From Sinanaerobacter chloroacetimidivorans (GTDB taxonomy: Bacteria; Bacillota; Clostridia; Peptostreptococcales; Anaerovoracaceae), in assembly GCF_018128545.1 (NCBI RefSeq), contig NZ_JAGSND010000009.1:1-64000 (forward strand): a DNA stretch of 64,000 bases. The letters are read 5' to 3'. Shown one piece after another: positions 34,965 to 43,857 of the stretch. The first letter of the stretch is position 1. Every line of letters starts with the position of its first letter. A program made the translations under genes and the position numbers. The notes under the pieces are model-generated. The model made no database searches, was not told where the DNA came from, and saw nothing but the letters and a program-made list of their open reading frames with translations.

Positions 34965-37489
34965 TGGGTAACTTTGTTTACATACCAATCATAGCCTTGC
35001 TTTGTTATACGTTCTTATTCCTTGCTTTTATTGCGGCGAAAAAGAATGATATTATCAATGCATTTCTGATGATACTGGCTGCGTTAATTTTATGGACAGG
35101 CGGTTCTTTTTGCATGCGTATGCAGCTTTGGCCATCCATAAAGTTTTGGTATGATGCTTCTATTCTTGGGCTGACTTTGTTACCTTATGCATTTTTTCGT
35201 TTTGTCTATGAATTTGTCGGAGCCAGCGGTACCTTCTCAAAACGCCTGTGGCTTCTTCTTGTTATTGTCACCAATGCCATCAATATTTCTACCGGAGCAT
35301 TTCTGAGGGCACCGGAGGTTGTTTTTGCCGGCAATGGCGAGGTGAGCTTCGTTTATCACACCACCTGGCTTGTTTCTGTTATGTTTGGCGTCTGTGCCGT
35401 TATTGTACTTCATATGCTGTTTCTTTTGTTCAAATACAGTAAGACCAATGACATGACAAGAAAACAGTTTACGCCGATCATATCTGGAATCATCATATTA
35501 TTTATCGGCCACATCATCATTATGATACCGTATTTCAGGGGATTTCCCGCGGATATCCTTTCCGGAATTTTCAATGCCTTTTTTATGTTCTACGCATTGT
35601 ATAAACGGAGGCTTTTTAAACTTACTTTGCTGGTATCAAGGGGGAGCTGCTATGTTATTGCGGCAGGGCTTTCCTTTGCTATTTTCTTTAATCTGATACG
35701 CCCCCTGGAACGCTTTATCAATGTAAACTTTACAATTTTCGCGGATCATATTGTTTTGATAATTGCGTTTATTTTTACGATTGCAACATTTTTGATCTAT
35801 TACATTATGAAGCGCTTTATTGACAGAGTATTTATACGGGAAGAAATTGTGCAGGCAGAAAACCTGAAGGAGTTTGGCTTTGCCGTCACAAGGAGCTTGA
35901 ATGTAAATGAAATCATGCAGGAGCTTGTGGATGTCATACAGAAAACCATTTCCGTGAAGAGAGTTTATATCTGTGTGCTGGATGTTCATAGCAACTGCTA
36001 TGAAGTGGCGCACAGCACAAGCCTTCTGGATGTCAAGTCGTTTAGAATCAATAAGGACAATCCTATTGCCCTCTGGCTCGCAAATAACAACGAATGCCTT
36101 CTGATGAAAGACTTCAGGAGAACTGTAGACTATAAGTCCATGTGGGAGACGGAAAAAAAGCAAATTGCGGATATTGATATCGAATGCTTCGTTCCTCTGA
36201 AGGATGAAGACGGCATGGTGGGGATCGTGCTGTTGTCCGGGAAGGAAAAGGGCGGACATTATTCCTTTAATGATATTAGTTTTCTGGATTCCGTAAATTC
36301 AATCGGGTCTATTGCCGTTAAAAATTCCCGGCTTTATGAGAAGGCGTACCTGGAAGCCAGAACCGACGAATTGACCGGACTTCTGAACCGCAAGTATTTC
36401 TATGAAGTGATCCAGACAGAATATGAAAAACATAAGAACAACTCTCTTGCCCTGGTGATTTTAAATATTGACGACTTTAAGCTGTACAACCAGCTTTACG
36501 GGAACAAGGAGGGGGATATTGCTCTTCAGAATATCGCCCGGATCATTCAGGCAACCGTAGGAAATAACGGTTACGTAGCAAGATACAGCGGCAAGGAATT
36601 TGCGGTCATTCTTCCGCTTTATGATATGCTGGCAGCAAAAAATCTGGCGGAGACCATTCGAAAGCAGATTTTGAATATGAATAAGCGAGAATCGGATTAT
36701 TCTTTGAAAATGCTCACGGTAAGCGGCGGCGTCTGTTCCATTCCGTATGCTGCGAACAACGTAAAGCAGCTTATCGATAACGCTGATATGGCCATCTATA
36801 ATGTAAAGAGAAACGGGAAGAACGCCATTATGGTATATTCTGCCGGAGAGCACCATGTTACAGCTGACGAAAAGGAACTGAGCGAGCATAAGGCTGATAT
36901 TTATTCCGAATATGCACCTACCATTTATGCACTGACCGCTGCTATCGATACGAAGGATCATTACACCTTCAATCATTCCAAGAGTGTTGCTTATTATGCC
37001 ACCGAACTGGCATACGCTTACGGCATGAACTCCGATTGTGTTGAAATAATCAGAGAAGCGGCATTGCTGCATGATATCGGAAAGATCGGCATTCCGGAGC
37101 AAATCCTGAATAAACCGGGGAAATTGACACCGGAGGAATATGAGATCATGAAGGGGCATGTAGAAAATTCTATCGGTATCATTCGCCATCTGCCGTCTCT
37201 GGATTACGTAATCCCGGCGGTTATCCACCATCACGAAAGATATGACGGAAACGGTTATCCAAGAAGGATTGCCAGGGAGGATATCCCGGTATCCGCGAGA
37301 ATTTTGTGCATTGCAGACTCCTTTGATGCTATGATCTCGATGCGGTCCTACAAAGAACCCTATTCTGTCGCTACGGCTCTGAAAATTATAGAAGAACAGG
37401 CAGGCTTGCAGTTTGATCCGAAGCTTGCATTCATGTTCATAGAATTGGTAAACAACGGAACAATACGAATCGGTGAGGAAGAGGCATGA
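34964..37489 (+). CDS. 7TM-GAF-GGDEF(degenerate)-HD-GYP signalling protein
   Basis: This 841-aa membrane sensor has seven to eight N-terminal membrane helices (to about residue 270, like the 7TM histidine-kinase input domain), a GAF domain (about 310-450) and a GGDEF domain (about 455-620). An HD-GYP domain (about 650-835) follows. The GGDEF signature is SGKEF (542-546), so cyclase activity is unlikely. The HD-GYP domain keeps HDIGK (about 703), HHE (about 755) and DGNGYP, so it probably hydrolyses c-di-GMP. The ATG overlaps the GH3 stop by one base. It could lower the c-di-GMP read by the four riboswitches. Confidence 0.93.
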   Translation: MGNFVYIPIIALLCYTFLFLAFIAAKKNDIINAFLMILAALILWTGGSFCMRMQLWPSIKFWYDASILGLTLLPYAFFRFVYEFVGASGTFSKRLWLLLVIVTNAINISTGAFLRAPEVVFAGNGEVSFVYHTTWLVSVMFGVCAVIVLHMLFLLFKYSKTNDMTRKQFTPIISGIIILFIGHIIIMIPYFRGFPADILSGIFNAFFMFYALYKRRLFKLTLLVSRGSCYVIAAGLSFAIFFNLIRPLERFINVNFTIFADHIVLIIAFIFTIATFLIYYIMKRFIDRVFIREEIVQAENLKEFGFAVTRSLNVNEIMQELVDVIQKTISVKRVYICVLDVHSNCYEVAHSTSLLDVKSFRINKDNPIALWLANNNECLLMKDFRRTVDYKSMWETEKKQIADIDIECFVPLKDEDGMVGIVLLSGKEKGGHYSFNDISFLDSVNSIGSIAVKNSRLYEKAYLEARTDELTGLLNRKYFYEVIQTEYEKHKNNSLALVILNIDDFKLYNQLYGNKEGDIALQNIARIIQATVGNNGYVARYSGKEFAVILPLYDMLAAKNLAETIRKQILNMNKRESDYSLKMLTVSGGVCSIPYAANNVKQLIDNADMAIYNVKRNGKNAIMVYSAGEHHVTADEKELSEHKADIYSEYAPTIYALTAAIDTKDHYTFNHSKSVAYYATELAYAYGMNSDCVEIIREAALLHDIGKIGIPEQILNKPGKLTPEEYEIMKGHVENSIGIIRHLPSLDYVIPAVIHHHERYDGNGYPRRIAREDIPVSARILCIADSFDAMISMRSYKEPYSVATALKIIEEQAGLQFDPKLAFMFIELVNNGTIRIGEEEA

Positions 37490-37606
37490 TGAAAATCAAG
37501 TCTCTTTTTTTCATTTTGTAAGTTTTAAAAAATATGAATAAACTATGGTATCCTCTAATATATTGTACAGACATGAGTGGAACTAAAATTGGAGGAGGTT
37601 AAAAAA

Positions 37607-39085
37607 TTGGAAAACCTAAATATATATGAAAGCATAGCTGAGAGGACTCAGGGTGACATTTATGTTGGGGTAGTCGGACCGGTAAGAACGGGAAAATCCA
37701 CCTTTATTAAACGCTTTATGGATTTGCTGGTTATTCCGAATGTAACAAATGTCTATGTAAAAGAACGGGTACGTGATGAACTCCCCCAAAGTGGAGCGGG
37801 CCGCACCATTACCACTACGGAACCAAAATTCGTTCCTGCTGAGGCAGTCTCTTTGGAACTGCCCGGAAATATCAACTTCAAAGTACGCATGGTAGATTGT
37901 GTCGGGTACATGGTAAACAGCGCCCTGGGTCATCAGGAAAACGGTAAGGCCCGTATGGTGAGCACACCATGGCAAGAGAGGCAAATACCTTTCGAAGAAG
38001 CGGCGGAAATTGGTACGAAGAAAGTGATTACGGACCATTCCACCATAGGGATTGTAGTCACCACGGACGGAACCATCGGTGAAATCGAAAGAGAAAGCTA
38101 CATTCCTGCCGAAGAGAGAGTTGTCAGAGAACTGAAGGAACTGCATAAGCCTTTTATCATAGTTTTAAATTCCACCAAACCTGATGAGGAGTCGGCTCAG
38201 GAATTGAAAAAGAGCATGGAGGAAAAATACAGGGTTCCGGTTATTGCAACCAACTGTGCAAGAATGAATGCCGCAGTACTGAATACCATTCTAAGTGAAA
38301 CCTTATATGAATTCCCTGCTGCTCAGATCAAATTCCATCTTCCAGGCTTCATTGACGGACTTTCCAACGATCATTGGATCAAAGCATCTATTATACATAA
38401 TATCAAAGAGTGGAGCAAAAGCTTCGATAATATCAGAGACATCAAGAATTCAATCGGTCTTTTGGCAGACGGAAGCATCATTCAAAGTATGGATGTCAGC
38501 TCCATGGATCTCGGAACCGGAGATATTGACGTGGAAGTTGCTGCTGTAAACGGATTGTTCTATAAGGTCATAGAAGAAATCATGGGTGAAGAAGTCAATA
38601 ATGACTATCAGTTCTTCGGCTTGATAAAAGAATTCGCTCAGGCTAAGAGGTCCTATGATAAACTGCGGACGGCTATGGCCCAGGTCGATGAGAGCGGCTA
38701 TGGAATCGTTCAGCCGAAGCTGACGGAAATGGTGCTTGAGGAGCCGGAAATTTTCAAGCAGGGTAACAAGTTCGGCGTAAGGCTCAAAGCGAAAGCACCT
38801 TCACTACACATTATCAAGACCGATATCACTACGGAAGTTTCGCCGGTAGTAGGGTCAGAGAAGCAAAGCGAGGACTTGATCCGTTATCTGCTTACGGAAT
38901 TCGAGAGCGATCCGTCAAAGATCTGGGAGACCAATATCTTTGGAAAATCCCTGTATGAAATGGTGACGGAGCAAATGGAGAACAAACTTTCCAATGTGCC
39001 TGAACATATTCGTTACAAGGTTCAGCGTTCTCTGCAAAAGATCTCGGATGAGGGGAAGGAATATTTTATCTGCATCGTTTTGTAA
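37607..39085 (+). CDS. spoIVA: Stage IV sporulation protein A
   Basis: SpoIVA is the ATPase that polymerises on the forespore surface and forms the base layer of the spore coat; its presence implies a spore-former. The 492-aa length equals that of the B. subtilis protein. The N-terminus reads IYESIAERTQGDIYVGVVG, with Walker A GPVRTGKST (from residue 24). The C-terminus ends in the typical short hydrophobic tail (YFICIVL). The start is TTG at 37607, 8 bp after GGAGGAGG. I saw no convincing sigma-E promoter, although sigma-E control is expected in this family. Confidence 0.97.
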   Translation: MENLNIYESIAERTQGDIYVGVVGPVRTGKSTFIKRFMDLLVIPNVTNVYVKERVRDELPQSGAGRTITTTEPKFVPAEAVSLELPGNINFKVRMVDCVGYMVNSALGHQENGKARMVSTPWQERQIPFEEAAEIGTKKVITDHSTIGIVVTTDGTIGEIERESYIPAEERVVRELKELHKPFIIVLNSTKPDEESAQELKKSMEEKYRVPVIATNCARMNAAVLNTILSETLYEFPAAQIKFHLPGFIDGLSNDHWIKASIIHNIKEWSKSFDNIRDIKNSIGLLADGSIIQSMDVSSMDLGTGDIDVEVAAVNGLFYKVIEEIMGEEVNNDYQFFGLIKEFAQAKRSYDKLRTAMAQVDESGYGIVQPKLTEMVLEEPEIFKQGNKFGVRLKAKAPSLHIIKTDITTEVSPVVGSEKQSEDLIRYLLTEFESDPSKIWETNIFGKSLYEMVTEQMENKLSNVPEHIRYKVQRSLQKISDEGKEYFICIVL

Positions 39086-39110
39086 TGAAAACCGGAATTG
39101 AGTTTATATG

Positions 39111-39158
39111 AAAACCTCCTATGATCCAACTTTAGGTTTGGTCAGGGGAGGTTTTTTA
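39111..39158 (+). terminator. Terminator after spoIVA
   Basis: AAAACCTCC pairs with GGAGGTTTT across about 28 nt that may form an inner stem, followed by TTATT. Confidence 0.75.
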
Positions 39159-39216
39159 TTATGCAGAAAATATCGCTGAAAGCGATGTTGACGGAACATC
39201 AAAGAAAGCACCTTAA

Positions 39217-39408
39217 CCGTTGCCTTTTTGCCCCAAGCTTGCCTTTTTGCCCCAAGCTTGCCTTTTTGCCGCGGCTTTAGCCGCAATGGCAAAACGGACA
39301 GCAGCGAGCAAAGCGAGTCGGAGGCCGCAGGCCGTTGCTTGGCTTGGCAAAACGGACAGCAGCGCGCGAAGCAAGCTGGAGGCGCAGCCGTTGTCGCCTT
39401 TTAGGAGC
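39217..39408. repeat. GC-rich tandem repeat cluster
   Basis: In AT-rich surroundings lies a GC-rich block. It has two exact 20-bp copies of a unit with TGCCTTTTTGCCCCAAGC (39221-39260) plus a partial third (to 39270). Two 58-bp units follow, beginning TGGCAAAACGGACAGCAGCG (39287-39344 and 39345 to about 39404). The second unit differs from the first at a modest number of positions. GCCTTTTTGCC and GGCAAAACGG are partly complementary. No gene is supported in it. Confidence 0.75.
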
Positions 39409-39638
39409 TATTTAAACGTTGGGAACTCGGCCAGGTTATCAAAATCCGACTGATTTGGATCAATACGTAAAAACTCTCCCCCGTCTTTCCCCCGTACGAC
39501 GATGGTATCGTCCAGTTCGCCTCTTTTTGCCAGCAGTATGGCCTGGTTGACCGGCATTACACTGCCGTTATCAAGCATAACATCCGTAATTTCTCCATCT
39601 TCATTTTTCTTTATTTTTATAATTTTATGATCGTTCAT
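39408..39638 (-). CDS. DUF3892 family protein
   Basis: This small 76-aa protein has the DUF3892 pattern: I-x-K-I-K-K-N-E-D-G-E-I-T-D-V, then GSVMPVNQAI and DDTIVVRGKDGGEFLRIDP. The family is common in Firmicutes and has no known function. The start at 39638 is set by GAGGAG 8 bp upstream; a longer frame continues upstream without a ribosome site. Its stop codon lies right at the border of the GC-rich repeat block. Confidence 0.8.
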   Translation of the reverse strand: MNDHKIIKIKKNEDGEITDVMLDNGSVMPVNQAILLAKRGELDDTIVVRGKDGGEFLRIDPNQSDFDNLAEFPTFK

Positions 39639-39879
39639 ACTTGTTTCTCCTCTTGTTTTTCGATTGCTTGGTAAAAGTATTTGTAAAAGAACAGGAAATA
39701 TGCAAAATAGACTTTTCAGTTGGTTGGAAAAGAATTCATCTTGGCGGGCATTGACTTCTATTATATAATTGTAATACATTTAAAAGACATCTTTCCGCAA
39801 CAGATATTCGTTTTAAAAGAGTTATCCCAATAAGAAAGATAACAGTTTAAAATTAGTTAAACATAGAGAAGAAAAGGTT

Positions 39880-40533
39880 ATGATTAAAAGAGAATTAAAT
39901 TTTCCAATTGTATATCAAAATGGCAGAAAAATAGGTTATGGCGGAAATCAGGAATGGTTTCCGCATCTTATCAAAAGGAAAGCCGGCTGCGGGTGCACCA
40001 CCGGGGCCAATCTGGCTGTCTATTATGCTGCCAATCATGAAAAAATGGCAGGAATCTATGACGGTGATACCCGTTATTTTGATATCAAAGAATACCTTTC
40101 GGCAATGGAAGAAATGTTTACCTATATGCGGCCGGGTCTTTTCGGGTTCCCTTATGTGAAAAAATTTGCAAATCAATTTATCCGGTTTTGCAAAGACCAT
40201 GGCATTTCCCTGGAGGCAAGCTTTTGCAATTCCTATCAAAATGCTGAGGAGGCTTTCTGTTATGTAAAACAAAATATTGATGACGGACAGCCTATCGCAC
40301 TTTTGATCCTGTTTCACCGTGCTTATGATCTCAGGGAGGATAACTGGCATTGGGTCACCATCACAGGCTACACACTTGATGGTGATGGGTTGGAAACTGC
40401 AGAGATCATCATGTCAAACTGCGGTGAAAGGGAAACAGTAAAGGCTGTTGATTTATTTGAAGTACATAGGATCAATAAAATCCGTATGGTTAGCTTTCAT
40501 AAAATATCAGAATATTTCACAAATAATAATTGA
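39880..40533 (+). CDS. Possible C39-like cysteine peptidase-fold protein
   Basis: This is a 217-aa soluble protein without a signal peptide. It has the order expected of a papain/C39-like fold: a cysteine in AGCGCTTGANLAVYY (about residues 36-50), a histidine in WHWVTITGY (about 166-174) and an Asn in MSNCGERE about 20 residues later. These could be Cys-His-Asn catalytic residues, but family membership was not checked. It stands alone between a divergent DUF3892 gene and the histidine kinase. The ribosome site is AGAAAAGG. Confidence 0.65.
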   Translation: MIKRELNFPIVYQNGRKIGYGGNQEWFPHLIKRKAGCGCTTGANLAVYYAANHEKMAGIYDGDTRYFDIKEYLSAMEEMFTYMRPGLFGFPYVKKFANQFIRFCKDHGISLEASFCNSYQNAEEAFCYVKQNIDDGQPIALLILFHRAYDLREDNWHWVTITGYTLDGDGLETAEIIMSNCGERETVKAVDLFEVHRINKIRMVSFHKISEYFTNNN

Positions 40534-40586
40534 CAAATTATGGTTAACGTTATAATCTAAAATTTAGATACTATTTTTTTCAGGGG

Positions 40587-40608
40587 AGAGTTCATCGAAC
40601 TCTTTTTT
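40587..40608 (+). terminator. Small terminator hairpin
   Basis: AGAGTTC pairs with GAACTCT around an ATC loop and is followed by TTTTT, 54 bp after the preceding gene. Confidence 0.8.
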
Positions 40609-40765
40609 GATTTGTTTAGGTGGTTACGGAGGTGCATAAAATATGGTATATTAATAGTACCGTTACATTCAATTACATTTTCATTTTCTGGAGTGTGTCG
40701 CTATCACAATGATCTTGGTGGACTATTCTCAAACATAGTAAGAATCGCAGTAGGGAGCTAATTCA

Positions 40766-43513
40766 ATGAGCAGTTATTTTGATAAGTACAAGAATATGCA
40801 GTATATTATTGAAACACAGGGTATCATCACGGAAGTAAGCATTTTTTTTTGTGAATTTACCCAGTATCATAAGGATGAACTGTTAGGAAAAACCGTTCAT
40901 TCTGTTTTTCAGGAACTTCTTCGTGTTTCGATTCATCTCAATGAGATTGCCGGTGTTACGGAAGCCTTTTTATTTACCAAGAAACTGGAAGTAAGAAATG
41001 TTTATATTCAAAAGACACAGTATGACCGTTCGGATAAAATAAAATATAGCATTTATGAAATCAATAATTCCAGGTTTGAAGATAAAAATCAATTTATTGA
41101 AAGGCTGATTGCCGATAATGTTACTGGGATCGGTGTTTATACTGCACCTGATTTTATTCTTATCAGAGCAAACCAAACCTATTTAAATTACCTGCCTGTA
41201 CCTTTTCGTTCCAAAGAAATGTCATACGGCAAAAAATTAAAAGAGATTTTCGATGACTTTGAGGGAAGTCCTGGTGAAACGACATGGAATGAACTTGTTG
41301 CTCATAGCAAGTCTATCTATGTAAAAGAAAGACCGGGACTGCTCAAAAGTGAGGATATTAAATACTGGGATAATACGTTAACCCCAATTGAGGAAAACGG
41401 CAAGGTAAAATATCTGGTTTCCATGCTTGACGATGTAACGGAAAGAGTCAAGAACAGGGAATATATCAAACAGCAGAAAGAAGAATTTGAAGCGATCCTG
41501 GATAATATGTCTGAAGGAGTTGTCGCTTTTAATAAGTATGGCAATTATGTATTGCAAAATAAAAAAGTAAAGGAATTTGCCAAGCGGTCTACAAACATAG
41601 GAAAAACCGTTGAAAATGTAGGCGGCTCGGTGGATTTGAATGAAAGATATTACGATATCAACGGATTGGAATTATCAAAGGAAGAATTGCCCAATTTTAA
41701 GGTATTAAGAGGAGAAAAAGTCAATAACCAAAGGCTTATGTTCAAGAAAGGAAAAGAAGTTTTCTATTATGAATACAGCGGCAGCCCTTTATATGATGAT
41801 AAAGGAGACTTTAAACTGGGGGTCCTGCTTAGCCGGGATGTAACGGAGCTGATTGAAAAGGAAAAACAGATCAAACAAAAAAATAAACAATTAAAGGTAA
41901 TTTTAGAAAGCGTTGAAGATATTATTTATATCGTGGATAAAAACGGAAATATTCTGAATAGCCATTCTTTGTTTAACGACTCTATGGAACATTCGGATAA
42001 CTGCATGCTGCCTGCAGACGGAATCCAATATTTTGATTTTGACGGTAACCCTTATATTCTGGAGGATACCATTGGCTATAAAGTTTTTCAAAAGGGAGAA
42101 AAGGTTAAAAACGTCAAAATAAAATTGGTTAAAAAGGATGAGACTCGATATTCCATTACCAGTGGGATTCCGATCTTTAATTCCAATGATGATGTGGAAT
42201 TAGGTGTATATACCTCCCTGGACGTCACGGAATTGATGGAAAAGGAACAAGAGATCAAGGAGCAAAAAGAGCAGCTGGACGCAATCCTTGACAATATGAC
42301 CGAAGGCATAGTCATCGTTGATTCTAAAGGCTATATTCTGAGAATGAACGCAACTGCTTTGCAGATCTGCGGATTAAGTTCATTTGAAAAGCCAATCTTT
42401 TCGGAGGATTTCGCCCGGAATTTTGATCTCTTTACTTATGATGGAAGTCCATTGGCCTATAAAGAATGGCCTTTGTCAAGAGTGCTCAGAGGCGAATTTG
42501 TCTATGATCTTGAGGTCTGGCTGTGCCAGAAGGATACGGGGATAAAAAGGTTGTGCAGCTATTCCGGCAACTCAGTCTATGGTACGAACGGGGAAGTGAT
42601 CATCACCATTCTTACGGTACGGGATATCACCGATCAGAGGATACAGCAGGAGCGATTGCTTGAAGAAGAATATGAAAAGAATGAAGCACTGGAAAACGCC
42701 ATGAAGCTAAAGGATGAGTTTCTCTACCTCATCACGCATGAATTCAAGACTCCGCTGGCAGTCATCAGTTCTGCCTTGCAAACACTTGATTTGGTATGTC
42801 AAAATCAAATGCCCATGAAGGCACACAAATTTATCAGTACCATCAAACAAAACACCAACAGACAACTGCGGTTAGTCAATAATCTTTTGGATGTTGCACG
42901 GATCAATTCGGGAAATATTAAGTTGAATGACGGCACCTATGATATTGTATACCTTACCAACTCCATCGTAAATTCTATACAATCTATTGCACAGCAAAAG
43001 GATGTGAAGGTGAATTTTATTACCAGCATTCATAAGAAAGAAATTCTGATTGATGAAGAAAAATTCGAGCGCATTCTTTTGAATCTACTGTCAAATGCAT
43101 TAAAATTTACACCTGTAGGCAAATTGATCAATGTTACATTGTATGTGAAAAAATATAAAAATAAAAATATGATATGCATTAGTGTACAAGATGAAGGAAT
43201 CGGAATTCCCTTTGACAAGCAAACGGATATTTTTGAGAGATTCGGCCAAGTGAACACCATATTGTCGCGTCAGGCGGAAGGCACCGGCATTGGGCTTCAT
43301 CTTGTAAAGCTCATGGTGAATGCCATGGGCGGTCAAATTTCCCTGGAAAGTCAGGAAGGGCAAGGCAGCAATTTTACTGTTATGCTCCCTGCTAAAAAAC
43401 CGCTGCCTGGAAATAAGGATGAAGAAAGCAAGCAGACGGATGCACAATTAGTACATAGGGACAGCAGGCTGATACAGGAAATCGCAATTGAATTTTCAGA
43501 CATTTATCTGTAA
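40766..43513 (+). CDS. Five-PAS sensor histidine kinase
   Basis: This 915-aa protein has no clear membrane segment and is probably cytoplasmic. About five PAS domains follow one another: near residues 5-60, 108-225, 240-370, 375-495 and 505-625. Several share the lead-in I-L-D-N-M-x-E-G or I-L-E-S-V-E-D. The HisKA domain has the phosphoacceptor motif THEFKTPL (about residue 653). The ATPase domain has N box LLNLLSNALKFTP, DEGIGIP and GTGIGLHLVK. No response regulator gene is adjacent, so it is an orphan kinase and its input and target are unknown. The ribosome site is AGTAGGGAG. Confidence 0.93.
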   Translation: MSSYFDKYKNMQYIIETQGIITEVSIFFCEFTQYHKDELLGKTVHSVFQELLRVSIHLNEIAGVTEAFLFTKKLEVRNVYIQKTQYDRSDKIKYSIYEINNSRFEDKNQFIERLIADNVTGIGVYTAPDFILIRANQTYLNYLPVPFRSKEMSYGKKLKEIFDDFEGSPGETTWNELVAHSKSIYVKERPGLLKSEDIKYWDNTLTPIEENGKVKYLVSMLDDVTERVKNREYIKQQKEEFEAILDNMSEGVVAFNKYGNYVLQNKKVKEFAKRSTNIGKTVENVGGSVDLNERYYDINGLELSKEELPNFKVLRGEKVNNQRLMFKKGKEVFYYEYSGSPLYDDKGDFKLGVLLSRDVTELIEKEKQIKQKNKQLKVILESVEDIIYIVDKNGNILNSHSLFNDSMEHSDNCMLPADGIQYFDFDGNPYILEDTIGYKVFQKGEKVKNVKIKLVKKDETRYSITSGIPIFNSNDDVELGVYTSLDVTELMEKEQEIKEQKEQLDAILDNMTEGIVIVDSKGYILRMNATALQICGLSSFEKPIFSEDFARNFDLFTYDGSPLAYKEWPLSRVLRGEFVYDLEVWLCQKDTGIKRLCSYSGNSVYGTNGEVIITILTVRDITDQRIQQERLLEEEYEKNEALENAMKLKDEFLYLITHEFKTPLAVISSALQTLDLVCQNQMPMKAHKFISTIKQNTNRQLRLVNNLLDVARINSGNIKLNDGTYDIVYLTNSIVNSIQSIAQQKDVKVNFITSIHKKEILIDEEKFERILLNLLSNALKFTPVGKLINVTLYVKKYKNKNMICISVQDEGIGIPFDKQTDIFERFGQVNTILSRQAEGTGIGLHLVKLMVNAMGGQISLESQEGQGSNFTVMLPAKKPLPGNKDEESKQTDAQLVHRDSRLIQEIAIEFSDIYL

Positions 43514-43539
43514 ATTCTGTAAATGGAAATAAATAGACA

Positions 43540-43602
43540 AAACCCCAGGACTGCGGTCTGCCAACGATTTGGTAACAGACTGCGCCAAGGGGTTCTTTTT
43601 TT
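43540..43602 (+). terminator. Terminator after the histidine kinase
   Basis: AACCCC pairs with GGGGTT. An inner GGTCTG/CAGAC stem is also present, and TCTTTTTTTG follows. Confidence 0.8.
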
Positions 43603-43767
43603 GCCTTGTGCAATTTTCAGAATAGTCGTACTATTTGATATAATATTCACAATATTTCCAAAACTAAAGAAACGTCTTCGGGGAACAAAGAAATTACTAA
43701 TTTGCTGATAAACATAAATTGATTTTATAAAAACCCTAAATATAACCGGTTTCATAGATTTTTTATG

Positions 43768-43796
43768 TTTACAAATTTGCGGTGATACTATATACT
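43768..43796 (+). promoter_or_regulatory. Promoter of hydCBA
   Basis: TTTACA (43768-43773), a 17-bp spacer and TATACT (43791-43796) lie 62 bp before hydC. The start of transcription would fall near 43803, inside the likely Rex site. Confidence 0.65.
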
Positions 43797-43800
43797 TTAT

Positions 43801-43818
43801 TTGATAATTTATTAACGT
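43801..43818 (+). promoter_or_regulatory. Likely Rex (NADH-sensing repressor) operator
   Basis: TTGATAA-TTTA-TTAACGT matches 11 of the 14 fixed positions of the Rex consensus TTGTTAA-N4-TTAACAA. It directly follows the -10 box, where repressor binding would block transcription. Rex often controls hydrogenase and fermentation genes in Clostridia; this assignment is inference from the site. Confidence 0.55.
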
Positions 43819-43857
43819 TTTTATTCTGTGTCCACAAAAATAGCAAGGAGGAATATT

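Noticed and set aside
39221..39404. CRISPR array
   Set aside because: Repeat copies are directly adjacent or in long near-identical units, without unique spacers and without cas genes.
39220..39453. 77-aa frame through the GC-rich repeat
   Set aside because: It reads across the tandem repeats, lacks a ribosome site and runs antisense into the DUF3892 gene.
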